From Ruminococcus flavefaciens MA2007 (GTDB lineage Bacteria; Bacillota; Clostridia; Oscillospirales; Ruminococcaceae): a DNA stretch of 64,000 nucleotides. Location of the stretch: NCBI RefSeq assembly GCF_000621845.1, contig NZ_JHXF01000008.1:173714-237713 (forward strand). Reading direction: 5' to 3'. Both the position numbers and the translations under genes were made by a program. The notes under the pieces are model-generated. The model was not told where the DNA came from. It saw only the letters and a program-made list of their open reading frames with translations, and did not search any database. This document shows, in pieces, positions 54,782-64,000 of this stretch (positions within the stretch are counted from its first letter, which is position 1; each line of letters starts with the position of its first letter).

Positions 54782-57700
54782 ATGCTAAAAAATATCACAA
54801 GAAGAATTGTGAGCTTTATTTCTGCAGCTGTTCTGGCAGCATCAAATATATCACCTGTTTTTACTATAGCAGATGAAACAACGATTTCGCAGACTACGGT
54901 ATCAACAACCGAGGCAACGACTGAGATAACGTCGGTTACTGAAAGCGAGACAACAGGTATGTCTGATACAGAACTCACTTATCAGAGCATTGAACTGCAT
55001 CCGAACGGCGAAGAAGCAGAACAGATCATAACACTTGACGGCATGCTACCTGAGGGCGCAGAGGCTGAGGCTGTTGATGTATCAGAAGAACATGACGGTA
55101 TTGCCGCTTATGATATCACTATCACTGACGGCGAAAATGAGTATCAGCCAGGTGAAGAAAACCCGATACTTGTTGAAATAAACGACCCTGTTATCACAAA
55201 CATTGAAAATATTGAGTTATGGCATATCCATGATGACGGCACAAGAGAGCAGATAACTGAAATAGCTGTTGAAGAAGGCAAAATAAGCTTTTTTGCTACG
55301 GGATTTTCGGTTTATGAGATAACTGAGAATAATTCGGATTTGGCGAATTTATCCCCAATAGACGGTTCTACAGATTATCAGGAAGTGACATCAATATCAC
55401 AACTTGATGGCAACTGTTATTATATTGTAAATAATGAGAGCAATAGTTCAAATTCATATTTCTTAAAAAATACACTTACTAATAATGCCGGAGGAAATAT
55501 AAAAACCGATACCAATATAAGCAATGCAACACAGTTTTATTTCAGAAAAAAAGATGGAACAGATAATATTTTTTCAATTTATTATTTGAATGCTTCAAGT
55601 GAACCAGTTTATCTTTGTGCAAAAAATGAACAAAATGGATTGTTTTACTTTTACAGTTCAATTCCAGAAAATTACTACAATGAATTTAGAATTAAGAAAT
55701 CTGATTGGGATAATAATTTTTATGTTAGTTCAGCAACAGCATCTCCAACTGACGATAAGCAGAATTATTGGCAGATTTCAGGCAACAATGTAAAAAAAAC
55801 AAGAACATTTGTTAACGGTGATTATAATAGTAATTACGGTAGCAACGGGTACTATATGACACATACAAAAGATCAGGATAAAACTTATTTGTTCAAATTT
55901 AAATATGAAACAACTGGCACAGTTCCTGACGACCCCTACAAGCTTGACTTTACAAGAAATGAAATAGCCACATATGGCTTAATGTCATACACTGACGGAA
56001 ACTCCATCGGCTATGGCATTGCATCAGATGAGGAAAACATTTTTGCAAAGATGTACGGCGTTGATACCCGTGATGAGGGTAGTTCAAGTTCAAGAAAAAC
56101 TCTCTACATTACGGATAATGTGGATATTTCCGAATGGAAGTTTGAATGGACAGAATCTGACAAGTATAAGCTGATAGACTCTGCAACGAACAAATATCTC
56201 AAATCTGACGGCAGTTCACTTTCTATGACAGATGACTCAAATGAGGCAACAGCCTTTAAGGTTAACCCTGTTACCCCTAAGGTCAATACGGATAAAAGAA
56301 AGCGTATCAAGCTATTGGATACGGCGAACAATAAATATGTAAGCTTTAAGAATAACACCTTTACCCTTGATAATACAGGTACTGACTTATGGTTCGTAAA
56401 GAAAACAATACTTAACGCAGATCAGAGAATAACCTACACAGCAGACAGAATCAGCGTATCTGACGGAGAAAGAGCCTGCGATGGGCAGGAAGTCATTATT
56501 TATACACGTATCTGGAATGAGACTGACGAACGCTATGATTTTTACGCAATCAACTATGACGGTTCTTTAAAGCGCTGCTATGCATACGGAGATAAATTAA
56601 TGTGGATGGGTGATTCCGTCAACACTCTTCTCTGGAAACTGAGCGTATACACTGAGAACGGAAAGGAAAACGGCTACTATGACTTACAGAATCAATATTC
56701 GGGACGTTACCTGAATCCGCAGTTTGACGGCAGTGTTACATCAATATCGAAACCCGGTTTGCTTCTGCCCGGGCGTACATATGAGGTGACAGGTTCAGGT
56801 GCTGTTAATTACGGCGAATACTTTTCGACCATACTTTCCTGGGATTTTGATAACTATGGCTATGCTGCGGTTTGCAATAAAAATACAACTCAAATTGAAG
56901 CAAAAGACATGGCGTATGCACACGACTACTATTTTGCCGTTATAAATAAAACTCAGGATGATACTTCGGATGAACTGCATACCGTTGCAACGGTCGATAA
57001 TTATGACTATGGCATAAAAATGAAAATGATAAATTTTAACAAAAGCAGCCGTAATGAACAGAATAATGTTTTAGGCGATAGTTCACAATGGGATGCTAGT
57101 AACCCACAGCGTATTGTAAAGGATATTCTATCTTCTGACCTGAAAAGCGATGGATATCCTAAAACAAAGTTAGATAAATCATTGTCACAATTGTTTAAGC
57201 CTGATAAATTGGAAAACGCAAATCATCTTTTTATACAAAGTATCCATGATGCCAGCGGTTATTTTGAGTTTGACAGCTGTCAGAACTTTGCGACGCTCTT
57301 TGGAGGAGAGGACAATCAGAGGAAACCATATACACGTACCTATAAAGATGAAGATGGTGTTGAACATACTGAAACAGGATATGATTTTACCGTTTACAGA
57401 GAATTGGGAACTCATGATTCACAATCTAAGCCTTCCTTAAAACACGGACAGTTCTATCCGTACAATGATATTGATGCGGATATTTATGCAAGTACAAACG
57501 GTATAAATGAGTATAATGCCCTTCAGAACAGTCTTTCTGATGATGAACCGCGAAAATATGAAAAACTTCATCTTATAAATAATCCTGATTATCATTTCGG
57601 TATGGAACTTGAAGCAAAGTTTATACAGACACCAAGCGGTCTTGATGCATGGGGCCATGATGTTATCTTCGAATTTACAGGTGATGATGACTTCTGGCTT

Positions 57701-60700
57701 TATGTTGACGGCGAACTTGTACTTGACCTTGGTGGTATTCACTCTGCGGTCGGCGGAAAGGTAAACTTTAAAACCGGAAAGGTCGAAATAAACGGATCTC
57801 AAATAGGCACATTAAAATCAGTATTTGAATCAAACTATAAAAATAGATATAAGGCAGAACATAATACAGAACCGTCACAGAATGAAGTTAATGCCTATCT
57901 CAGTCAGTTCTTTGCCGAAGATAAAAATAATCCCGGGGAGTTTGAAGAAATTTTCAAGGACTACACCGAGCATCACATGAAAATATTCTACATGGAGCGC
58001 GGTGAAGGTGCATCAAACCTCCATATGCGTTTCAATATTTCGTCTGTTACACCTGGTAATGTACAGTTTGAAAAGAAGTTTACCAGCACGGAGGACGGCG
58101 ATCTTGATCAGACAGACCTCAATGGTGTACAGTTCCCGATACAGATTATGTATCAGAAAAATGATGAAGATGATCAGGACTGGTATTACCTTACAGATAA
58201 GTCCGAGGAGAATACGCCGAGTGTTTCGTATCAGAATTCAACGCAAAGCGTGAAATACGCAGCAGAGTATAAACCTCCTAACGTGAATAAAACATACGAA
58301 AATGTATTCTTTGTAGTCCCCAGAAAACCTATTGAAATCAGCTTCCCCGATGACGCTATGCATTACAAGATCGTTGAGTGTGCAGTAAACCGTGACATAT
58401 ACAATGTTTCATCCGATTCGGAAATTACTGATGATGAAGGTAATTCGCATACAGTAGATTTTACGGAAAAAGACGTTATTGCTTCGGGAAATATCAAGGA
58501 TCTTATTATGGAAGCCGCTGAGGTTGGTGCACTACCTGCAATCACACTGAAAAATGAGATCACGCCGAATAGCATACAGGCGCTGAATATCACCAAGAAG
58601 CTTTATTCAAGCAAGGTTAAAGTTAAGAATAATGAACTGCATTTCAGCAATCCCGCTGACGAGACCAAAGAGGATAAAACTACATTCAATTATCGTCTTT
58701 ACCTTTCTAACGGAACAGGTTCGGAGCTTCAGCTTGCATCGCTGAGAGCGTATAATGTGCTTGACCCCGAATATAAAGTATGCAAATGGAATGCAGCAAA
58801 GCAGCAGTTTGAGCGTTATACTTCCACTGATTACCCTAACGGCATCACCGCTTATCAGATTTCTTCACTGGATGAAGAGACCAGAGTAAAACTTACCTCA
58901 CACACATCGCCTTATGGTTCTATTTCTAACATTCCGGCAGGTTACACTGTTCATGTTCCGGGTCTGCTTGTCGGAACAAAGTTTATGGTAATAGAACGTG
59001 ATTATGAGATACCTGTCGGATATAAGCTCCTCGACTATTACTGTGAAAGAGGTTATGCGATCAATGACGAAGGCGGCATTTTCAAACTGTCTGTAAATCT
59101 TGAATGGAATGATGCGGAAAATCCAAACGAACAGCAGTTGGTTGCCCTTTATAAATCTGATAATCTGGTTTACGGATATGTTAATGAGTGCAGCGAGACA
59201 GAAGACCCCAACACAACAACATTTGCGTTCAACTACAAGGAGTCAAAAACAGCTCTCTCCAATGCGGATCAGTATGAGGCTTATGAAGTAACTGTTGATA
59301 AAGTTTCAAACATTTCTGCAATTGCTGATCCTGATAAAAATACTCTGACTGTAAACGGTTCTATTTGGGGAACAAATGCACATGACGGCGACAAGATAAA
59401 ACTTGCGGTATATGATGAAAACGCAAAACTTATCCCAAACCAGATAATGGAGCTCGTTTATCCCGACACCAACGCAGTGTTCACTTTTGATGCTAATGCT
59501 CCTGACCTTACTAAATATCAGGTACACAAAGTCAATGTTAACAAGATCAAAAAGCTTCCGTACACTATGAACGGCTCGCTCATCAGCTCTTATGATATTG
59601 ACAAAAAGTACATTGTTGACGGTGTAGAACATACTGCCGCAATAAACAGTGCCGGAACAATAAAAAAAGGCATGGACGCTTCTGTGACAGTAAATAACTG
59701 CCGTGGCTTCGGTATCCGTGCAAACAAAATATGGAGCGATGCGGACTTCACAACAGCACATGACAAGGTATATACCGCTGTTTATCTTGATGATACACTG
59801 CTGAACGACACAGTGAAGTGTCTGGAATCACCTAATACAACAGTGCAATACTTCTTTGACAGTATGCCACAGGGCAAACACCTTTCCAATTACGGAATCT
59901 ATGAGGTTGAACTGACAAATCCCGTTGTCGATGAAAATGGTTATGTAAAAAGCTATGGATCGTTGCGGAAGATCAAAAAGATATCCGATAATCCGGATGA
60001 TAAGAAAATTACAATTGGCGTAGCTGACAGAAAAGATTCCTTTAAACTTCATGTGACAAAGTGGTGGCAGAATTCAGAGACAGGCAGTGTAACAGTCGGT
60101 ATATTTGACAGTGAAGAAGCAACAAATCCTATTATACAACGCACTATGTCCTCTCCGGATGCAGATTCAGATTCTCGCCATTCTGAAACAATATTTGATT
60201 TTAATACTCCGGAAGATACTGTAAAGGCGGCAAGCAAGTATGTTGCATATGAAATCACAGAAGATAATGGCTCAATAATTAAGGGCACACGTCTCGATGT
60301 CAGCATTGAACCTAATCTGCTGCCGCAGGAGTACACTGTGTCATATACCGACGGTGTTATGTATACAACAAACGATAATGTCAGTGAGGAAAATGCACGT
60401 ATTGATACTATCAGAAATGCCAGAAAGGGCGGTATCGAGATAAATCTGCATGAATGGAACAATACCACTGCCCCTGATTGTCCGCTTGCGGGTGGCTCAT
60501 TCCAACTTTATAAAGAGGTTACGAGTGCGGAGGCGCATGATAAGACGAGCTTGAAGGTCGGAGACAAATATTATAAGCTTATGAATACTTATGTATCCGA
60601 TACGACAGGCAATATTACCGTACTGTACAATTTTGAAGCAGGAAACTATCTGATCAAACAGACAGTTGCACCGCTGCAGCATATAGGTATTACCGGACCG

Positions 60701-61858
60701 ATCACTTTCAGCATCACAGAAGATAGTTCGGGAATATACAGACTTGATAATTGGGATAATCCAAATGACACTGATAATGACAGTATTCATCCTGATGAAG
60801 ATGCCACGGAGAAAAGAGACTGGGCTGAATATGATGTTGAACCGAAAAGCGGTGTCCTTACAGCAATAATAGACATTTATAACAAGACTTATACGTTTGA
60901 CATCAAAAAGGTAAAGAGCGGTACTGATATACCGCTTCCGGGAGCTCGGTTCAATCTTTACAGAGAGGTTATGACTGTCAGCGGCTATGAAAAGGAATCC
61001 ACTCCCCTGCCCGGTTATTCAAACCTTATTTCTGCGGTCGGAACGGGTATCATTCCAAAGATCGACAATACACTTGCACAAGGTACATATTACCTTGAAG
61101 AAGTTGAGGCACCGCAGGGCTATGAAATTAACGAAAGCAGCAGAACTATCAGGTTTTCTATCACAGAGAATGGAATAGAAATTGAAAACGCCGGAGCTTA
61201 TGGAGAATTAAAAACAGTAGATTCACTTGACGGCTCTCATGTAACATATGTTATCAGCGTTCCTAATCAGCGTTCAAGTACAGCACCTCCTCAGGAAGAG
61301 TATTATTTCGACATTGAAAAAACGATTTTCATGGATAAGTATATGCATGAAAACGGCGATGCAGAGCAAATGTTCCTTTTCAAGATCGAAAGATTTGCTT
61401 TAAATACTGATATCGATGATCCTGCGGCATCAGTTCTGGAAACATTCTATGTAACGCTTAACTGTACTGATTATGTGAATGAAAATTTCACCATCGCTAA
61501 TTCATCTGATGACAAATTCAGTTATGATTCCGCAAGTCATAAGGTAACCGTTGGAGGCGCTTATACATTCCCCGCAGATATCCGAACAGGAAAGCAGCAC
61601 ATCTGTACAAAGCAAAAAGGTATTTACAAGATAACCGAGGTAACTGACTGGTCGAAAACCGATTATGAGTTTTGGAAAGGTTCAAACAAAATAAAAGGAA
61701 GTACGGGTAATGCAAGAACGGACGGTGCTGTTGTTCTGACGGTTGATGGTACTAACAATATTCCAATTGCCTGCTTTGCAAACAGCGAAACCGAATACGC
61801 TTATCTGTCATCACAATCATGGGCAAAGAACAGTATAACCAAGAACAGTACATCCTGA
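54782..61858 (+). CDS. Giant secreted adhesin-like protein (fibro-slime and Cna-B domains)
   Basis: The 2358-residue protein is the largest in the window. It has a signal peptide (about 1-30), a Thr-rich start, and several beta-rich units (about 60-900). A fibro-slime/PA14-like domain lies near 925-1095 (FEFTGDDDFWLYVDGELVLD, GGIHSAVGGKV). At least two or three Cna-B/SpaA-type domains follow (about 1880-2175; for example DIKKVKSGTDIPLPGARFNLY with partner EEVEAPQGYEI near 2110, the residues used for isopeptide bonds). A last pilin-like unit covers about 2176-2340. It ends without a membrane helix or LPxTG-like signal. It could be the adhesive component of the fibre. Confidence 0.82.
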   Translation: MLKNITRRIVSFISAAVLAASNISPVFTIADETTISQTTVSTTEATTEITSVTESETTGMSDTELTYQSIELHPNGEEAEQIITLDGMLPEGAEAEAVDVSEEHDGIAAYDITITDGENEYQPGEENPILVEINDPVITNIENIELWHIHDDGTREQITEIAVEEGKISFFATGFSVYEITENNSDLANLSPIDGSTDYQEVTSISQLDGNCYYIVNNESNSSNSYFLKNTLTNNAGGNIKTDTNISNATQFYFRKKDGTDNIFSIYYLNASSEPVYLCAKNEQNGLFYFYSSIPENYYNEFRIKKSDWDNNFYVSSATASPTDDKQNYWQISGNNVKKTRTFVNGDYNSNYGSNGYYMTHTKDQDKTYLFKFKYETTGTVPDDPYKLDFTRNEIATYGLMSYTDGNSIGYGIASDEENIFAKMYGVDTRDEGSSSSRKTLYITDNVDISEWKFEWTESDKYKLIDSATNKYLKSDGSSLSMTDDSNEATAFKVNPVTPKVNTDKRKRIKLLDTANNKYVSFKNNTFTLDNTGTDLWFVKKTILNADQRITYTADRISVSDGERACDGQEVIIYTRIWNETDERYDFYAINYDGSLKRCYAYGDKLMWMGDSVNTLLWKLSVYTENGKENGYYDLQNQYSGRYLNPQFDGSVTSISKPGLLLPGRTYEVTGSGAVNYGEYFSTILSWDFDNYGYAAVCNKNTTQIEAKDMAYAHDYYFAVINKTQDDTSDELHTVATVDNYDYGIKMKMINFNKSSRNEQNNVLGDSSQWDASNPQRIVKDILSSDLKSDGYPKTKLDKSLSQLFKPDKLENANHLFIQSIHDASGYFEFDSCQNFATLFGGEDNQRKPYTRTYKDEDGVEHTETGYDFTVYRELGTHDSQSKPSLKHGQFYPYNDIDADIYASTNGINEYNALQNSLSDDEPRKYEKLHLINNPDYHFGMELEAKFIQTPSGLDAWGHDVIFEFTGDDDFWLYVDGELVLDLGGIHSAVGGKVNFKTGKVEINGSQIGTLKSVFESNYKNRYKAEHNTEPSQNEVNAYLSQFFAEDKNNPGEFEEIFKDYTEHHMKIFYMERGEGASNLHMRFNISSVTPGNVQFEKKFTSTEDGDLDQTDLNGVQFPIQIMYQKNDEDDQDWYYLTDKSEENTPSVSYQNSTQSVKYAAEYKPPNVNKTYENVFFVVPRKPIEISFPDDAMHYKIVECAVNRDIYNVSSDSEITDDEGNSHTVDFTEKDVIASGNIKDLIMEAAEVGALPAITLKNEITPNSIQALNITKKLYSSKVKVKNNELHFSNPADETKEDKTTFNYRLYLSNGTGSELQLASLRAYNVLDPEYKVCKWNAAKQQFERYTSTDYPNGITAYQISSLDEETRVKLTSHTSPYGSISNIPAGYTVHVPGLLVGTKFMVIERDYEIPVGYKLLDYYCERGYAINDEGGIFKLSVNLEWNDAENPNEQQLVALYKSDNLVYGYVNECSETEDPNTTTFAFNYKESKTALSNADQYEAYEVTVDKVSNISAIADPDKNTLTVNGSIWGTNAHDGDKIKLAVYDENAKLIPNQIMELVYPDTNAVFTFDANAPDLTKYQVHKVNVNKIKKLPYTMNGSLISSYDIDKKYIVDGVEHTAAINSAGTIKKGMDASVTVNNCRGFGIRANKIWSDADFTTAHDKVYTAVYLDDTLLNDTVKCLESPNTTVQYFFDSMPQGKHLSNYGIYEVELTNPVVDENGYVKSYGSLRKIKKISDNPDDKKITIGVADRKDSFKLHVTKWWQNSETGSVTVGIFDSEEATNPIIQRTMSSPDADSDSRHSETIFDFNTPEDTVKAASKYVAYEITEDNGSIIKGTRLDVSIEPNLLPQEYTVSYTDGVMYTTNDNVSEENARIDTIRNARKGGIEINLHEWNNTTAPDCPLAGGSFQLYKEVTSAEAHDKTSLKVGDKYYKLMNTYVSDTTGNITVLYNFEAGNYLIKQTVAPLQHIGITGPITFSITEDSSGIYRLDNWDNPNDTDNDSIHPDEDATEKRDWAEYDVEPKSGVLTAIIDIYNKTYTFDIKKVKSGTDIPLPGARFNLYREVMTVSGYEKESTPLPGYSNLISAVGTGIIPKIDNTLAQGTYYLEEVEAPQGYEINESSRTIRFSITENGIEIENAGAYGELKTVDSLDGSHVTYVISVPNQRSSTAPPQEEYYFDIEKTIFMDKYMHENGDAEQMFLFKIERFALNTDIDDPAASVLETFYVTLNCTDYVNENFTIANSSDDKFSYDSASHKVTVGGAYTFPADIRTGKQHICTKQKGIYKITEVTDWSKTDYEFWKGSNKIKGSTGNARTDGAVVLTVDGTNNIPIACFANSETEYAYLSSQSWAKNSITKNSTS

Positions 61859-61874
61859 TAAAAGGGGGAACAAT

Positions 61875-62552
61875 ATGAAATCAAAGAAAAAAACTATCGC
61901 AGCTGCGGCTGCTGTATCTGTCATATTGTTTCTGACTCCGTTAGTTGTTTTTGCACTCATGCTGAAAAGTGCAGAGAGGAGCAATCAATTCCACCCTGCA
62001 AAACAGGATATTGCGATTGCCGAAAATCAAAGCAAGCCTGCTGAAACTCAAAAGAATGAAATAGAATGGTCAGAGACTACAAATGCTAAAGGAAATCATG
62101 TTACTGTAAAAGAAGTTGAAGTGGGTGAGATCAGCAACCCTAACGGAGAATACTTGAGGGTACGTCTTGTACCCTCATGGTATGATTCATCAGGATGCGT
62201 TGTTTCAGGAATTGAAGACGTTACCGATATTTGCAGTGCTGTGATCGAAGATAATAAGCTATTATTCAAAGACAGCGGCGGAGGGGACACAGTAGTCACG
62301 GTAAATCTTGCTGAAAACTGGAGCGATAAATGGAAAACAGTATCAGATAATGGAAAAGTACAGTATTTTGAGACAATACAACCGATCAAGTCGGGGGATA
62401 AAAGCGTAAAACTGGTTTCATCGGTTGAGATTTCAGACACAATATTGCAGACTGCCAATACAAACAATATTTTTCTTCGTCTGGATGTTCTTGCAGATTC
62501 CATACAATCAGTTGAAAACAATAATAGCACTACAGAAAATCCAAAATGGTAG
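61875..62552 (+). CDS. Third TasA-like secreted protein
   Basis: The 225-residue product has a Lys-rich start and one hydrophobic segment (about 8-30), then a beta-rich ectodomain. The segments GNHVTVKEVEVGEI and NPNGEYLRVRLVPSW match the second half of the TasA turn-and-strand region, but the DEVTN-like opening is not obvious. It is the last gene of the locus, 16 bases after the giant protein, behind aaaagggggaacaat. It may be a minor subunit or a chaperone-like partner of the giant protein. Confidence 0.55.
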   Translation: MKSKKKTIAAAAAVSVILFLTPLVVFALMLKSAERSNQFHPAKQDIAIAENQSKPAETQKNEIEWSETTNAKGNHVTVKEVEVGEISNPNGEYLRVRLVPSWYDSSGCVVSGIEDVTDICSAVIEDNKLLFKDSGGGDTVVTVNLAENWSDKWKTVSDNGKVQYFETIQPIKSGDKSVKLVSSVEISDTILQTANTNNIFLRLDVLADSIQSVENNNSTTENPKW

Positions 62553-62564
62553 TAAAATACAAAA

Positions 62565-62608
62565 TAGCGGCTAAGAAAGCGAATTGCTCTCCTTAGCCGC
62601 TGTTTTTT
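62565..62608 (+). terminator. Terminator of the surface-fibre locus
   Basis: Hairpin agcggctaag/cttagccgct with inner agcgaattgct, followed by gTTTTTT. Confidence 0.85.
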
Positions 62609-62621
62609 GTATCCCTGTGCG

Positions 62622-62651
62622 AGTCTATCCTAAAATTTGTGTAAACCTCTG
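62622..62651. mobile_element. Possible IS256/Mutator-type terminal repeat
   Basis: In reverse the stretch reads gaggtttacacaaattttag, which resembles ends of IS256-family elements. It is solo, with no transposase next to it. Confidence 0.3.
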
Positions 62652-62750
62652 AAGTAGTGTAGTATGCGCAACCAAGCCCAGCCCTTTACACCGAAATGAA
62701 AAAGCAGTAAAATAGTTCCGAGGCGGAAATCGCTGAAAAGAGCTGAGAAA

Positions 62751-63119
62751 ATGGCAACAATCAAAGAAGTGAAGAGAGAACTGCGTTACCGGAAGTGGGC
62801 AGAAGAAATCGCAGAATGCCAGAGCAGCGGTATGAAAATCAAAGAATGGTGCCGGATGAAAGGCATCAGCTGCAACACCTACTACAGAAGACTGCGTGTG
62901 GTGAGAACAGCCCTGATAGAACAGACAACCAATACGATCCAGCCAATCGTTCCATTGAGTTCATCTGCAGCATTACAGCGGTCGGAACCGGAAACGATAC
63001 AGCCAATTCCGGTGTGTGAAAAGGTTATGATCAGAAAAAACGGTATCGAGATCGAGCTTCCGCAGGAAGTATCAGAAACAATGCTTCTGACACTGCTGAG
63101 AGGGCTTCGGGAATGCTGA
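62751..63119 (+). CDS. tnpA: IS66-family accessory protein TnpA
   Basis: The 122-residue product matches the small first ORF of IS66 elements: RYRKWAEEIAECQSSGMKIK, then EWCRMKGISCNTYYRRL, a Cys-containing helix-turn-helix, and a late ELPQEVSETMLLTLLRGL. Its stop overlaps the start of a truncated TnpB frame (ATGCTGA), as in intact IS66 elements. The large IS66 transposase is missing, so the element is dead. Confidence 0.85.
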   Translation: MATIKEVKRELRYRKWAEEIAECQSSGMKIKEWCRMKGISCNTYYRRLRVVRTALIEQTTNTIQPIVPLSSSAALQRSEPETIQPIPVCEKVMIRKNGIEIELPQEVSETMLLTLLRGLREC

Positions 63120-63271
63120 AAAATCTGAGCTCCGATCATATCTACATCGTCTGCGGCCATACAGATATGCGGAAGTCCATTGACGGACTGGCAACGATCA
63201 TACAACAGCAGTATCAGCTTGATCTTTTTTCAAGCAGTGCATATCATAATAATCGGCTGACTGCACATTAG
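63113..63271 (+). pseudogene. IS66 TnpB fragment
   Basis: The frame starts like IS66 TnpB (HIYIVCGHTDMRKSIDGLAT) but after about residue 42 the sequence changes to unrelated DNA and stops at 63271; intact TnpB is about 115 residues. The break near 63235 marks the deletion or insertion point. Confidence 0.8.
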
Positions 63272-63657
63272 CGTTTGTATAAACACCTTTCCCTGGTCTG
63301 TCATATTATTATACACGCGGAAGCTGACATCTGAAACCGACATCTCATAGCTGTTGTTTTCATTTATTGGATTTTTCACATTTATATGGAGCCAAGCACG
63401 ACTCGATTTTTTACGCTTCCTGTGGCAATGTATTCTAACACTATAGTGTTCAAAGCAGTTTTCCCGTTATCAAGAATATGCAGAACGCCGTTCTCATCCA
63501 TATCACAGCTTTCACGGCCATATTCCAGATTGCATTTATATTCATATTTGCCTTTGACTTTTATGTCAATCAGGTCATGAGTATCAATCGTGTCTCCAAC
63601 CGCAGCATAATAACCAAGTTGTTTTAAGGTAATAACAAGAATACGTGCCTTGAAGTG
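63245..63657 (-). pseudogene. Broken surface-protein fragment (two frames)
   Basis: On the minus strand one frame (63657-63382) reads as a beta-rich segment: LGYYAAVGDTIDTHDLIDI, YEYKCNLEYGRESCDM, NGKTALNTIVLEY. A second frame continues downstream (about 63390-63245) with VKNPINENNSYEMSVSDVSF and RVYNNMTDQGKVFI, so a frameshift near 63385 separates the halves. There is no start codon. It is probably part of an Ig-like or pilin-like ectodomain left between IS remnants. Confidence 0.4.
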
Positions 63658-63735
63658 TTATACTGAAAGAGCAGTCGACAAACACCCAAAAATCTGGTAG
63701 AATATAAATAACAAAACCGGAAAAGGAAAACGACT

Positions 63736-64000
63736 ATGAAGTACAGTAAAGAATTCAAAGAAGAAGCATTAAAGCTCTCGGATGAGATTGGACTGAAAAA
63801 GGCTGCTCAGCAGTTAGGTATCCAGTATTACACACTATCAGACTGGCGTACAAAGCGAAATGCCGCTGCCAAAGCTAAAAAGTATCAGATGACCGACGAT
63901 GAAGCAAAACTGCGTATTACGGAGCTTGAGCGTGAAAATGCCGAGCTTCGCAAAGCAAATGATATTCTCAAGGATGCACTCGGTTTTTTCGCAAAAGACC
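63736..64000 (+). CDS. IS3-family transposase OrfA (cut by window edge)
   Basis: From ATG at 63736 the frame begins KYSKEFKEEALKLSDEIGLK, then KAAQQLGIQYYTLSDWR, the helix-turn-helix of IS3-type OrfA, and ends in a coiled coil ITELERENAELRKANDILKD. It is open to the last base, so the DDE OrfB would lie beyond the window. The left end of the element is probably just after 63651. Confidence 0.85.
   Translation, partial: MKYSKEFKEEALKLSDEIGLKKAAQQLGIQYYTLSDWRTKRNAAAKAKKYQMTDDEAKLRITELERENAELRKANDILKDALGFFAKD

Overview
The window looks like a chromosomal segment of a Gram-positive, cellulosome-forming gut or rumen bacterium, most likely a Ruminococcus close to R. flavefaciens. The clues are dockerin modules on secreted glycoside hydrolases (GH44 and a triple GH11-like protein), long Thr/Ser linkers, strong AGGAGG ribosome binding sites, consensus TTGACA/TATAAT promoters, a C_GCAxxG_C_C protein pair, and a GGGtGRT/scaffold gene pair that is typical of anaerobic Firmicutes. 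The genus is inferred from gene content; no rRNA gene is present to confirm it.

Layout. 0-5 kb: a repeat copy, a MacB/FtsX-type ABC exporter and a small secreted protein. 5-7.3 kb: an ECF sigma factor with a membrane-spanning anti-sigma-like partner, bracketed by an inverted pair of AT-rich repeats. 7.3-13.3 kb: IscU/NifU and IscS/NifS, a leader-peptide-preceded O-acetylhomoserine sulfhydrylase, an NADPH-dependent flavoprotein and a D,D-carboxypeptidase. 13.3-18.4 kb: a diguanylate cyclase, a C_GCAxxG_C_C protein, the scaffold/GGGtGRT pair, a truncated dockerin gene and a small hypothetical. 18.6-32 kb: dockerin proteins (N-terminal dockerin protein, GH44, triple GH11-like), a Fur-family regulator, a BaiN/HI0933-type flavoprotein, an XRE regulator upstream of GH44, and a two-component system divergent from the GH11 gene. 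32-46.4 kb: PPK2, DUF4003, a GntR regulator with a GumN-like lipoprotein, rpoB, rpoC, a GNAT enzyme and a GHL10-type lipoprotein. 46.4 kb: tRNA-Ala(GGC). 46.5-62.6 kb: a visibly more A+T-rich accessory block with a cell-wall-binding cysteine peptidase, then a SipW/TasA(BsaA)/class B sortase surface-fibre locus ending in a 2358-residue fibro-slime/Cna-B protein. 62.6-64 kb: remnants of IS66, a broken surface-protein gene and the start of an IS3-family element cut by the window edge.

How the parts work together. The dockerin enzymes would be secreted and docked on scaffoldins at the cell surface. The XRE regulator and the two-component system sit beside two of them and probably control them. 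The 49.5-62.6 kb locus carries the parts needed to make an extracellular fibre: two SipW-type signal peptidases, three TasA/BsaA-like secreted subunits, a protein with a TPLTG sorting-like C-terminus, its adjoining class B sortase, and a very large adhesin-like protein. This is the strongest candidate for an incompletely described system.

The intergenic DNA is rich in structured repeats: a modular MITE-like family with long terminal inverted repeats, GTAGGGG-hairpin units, and an AT-rich pair around the sigma operon. All functional statements come from reading motifs by eye; no database search or folding program was run.
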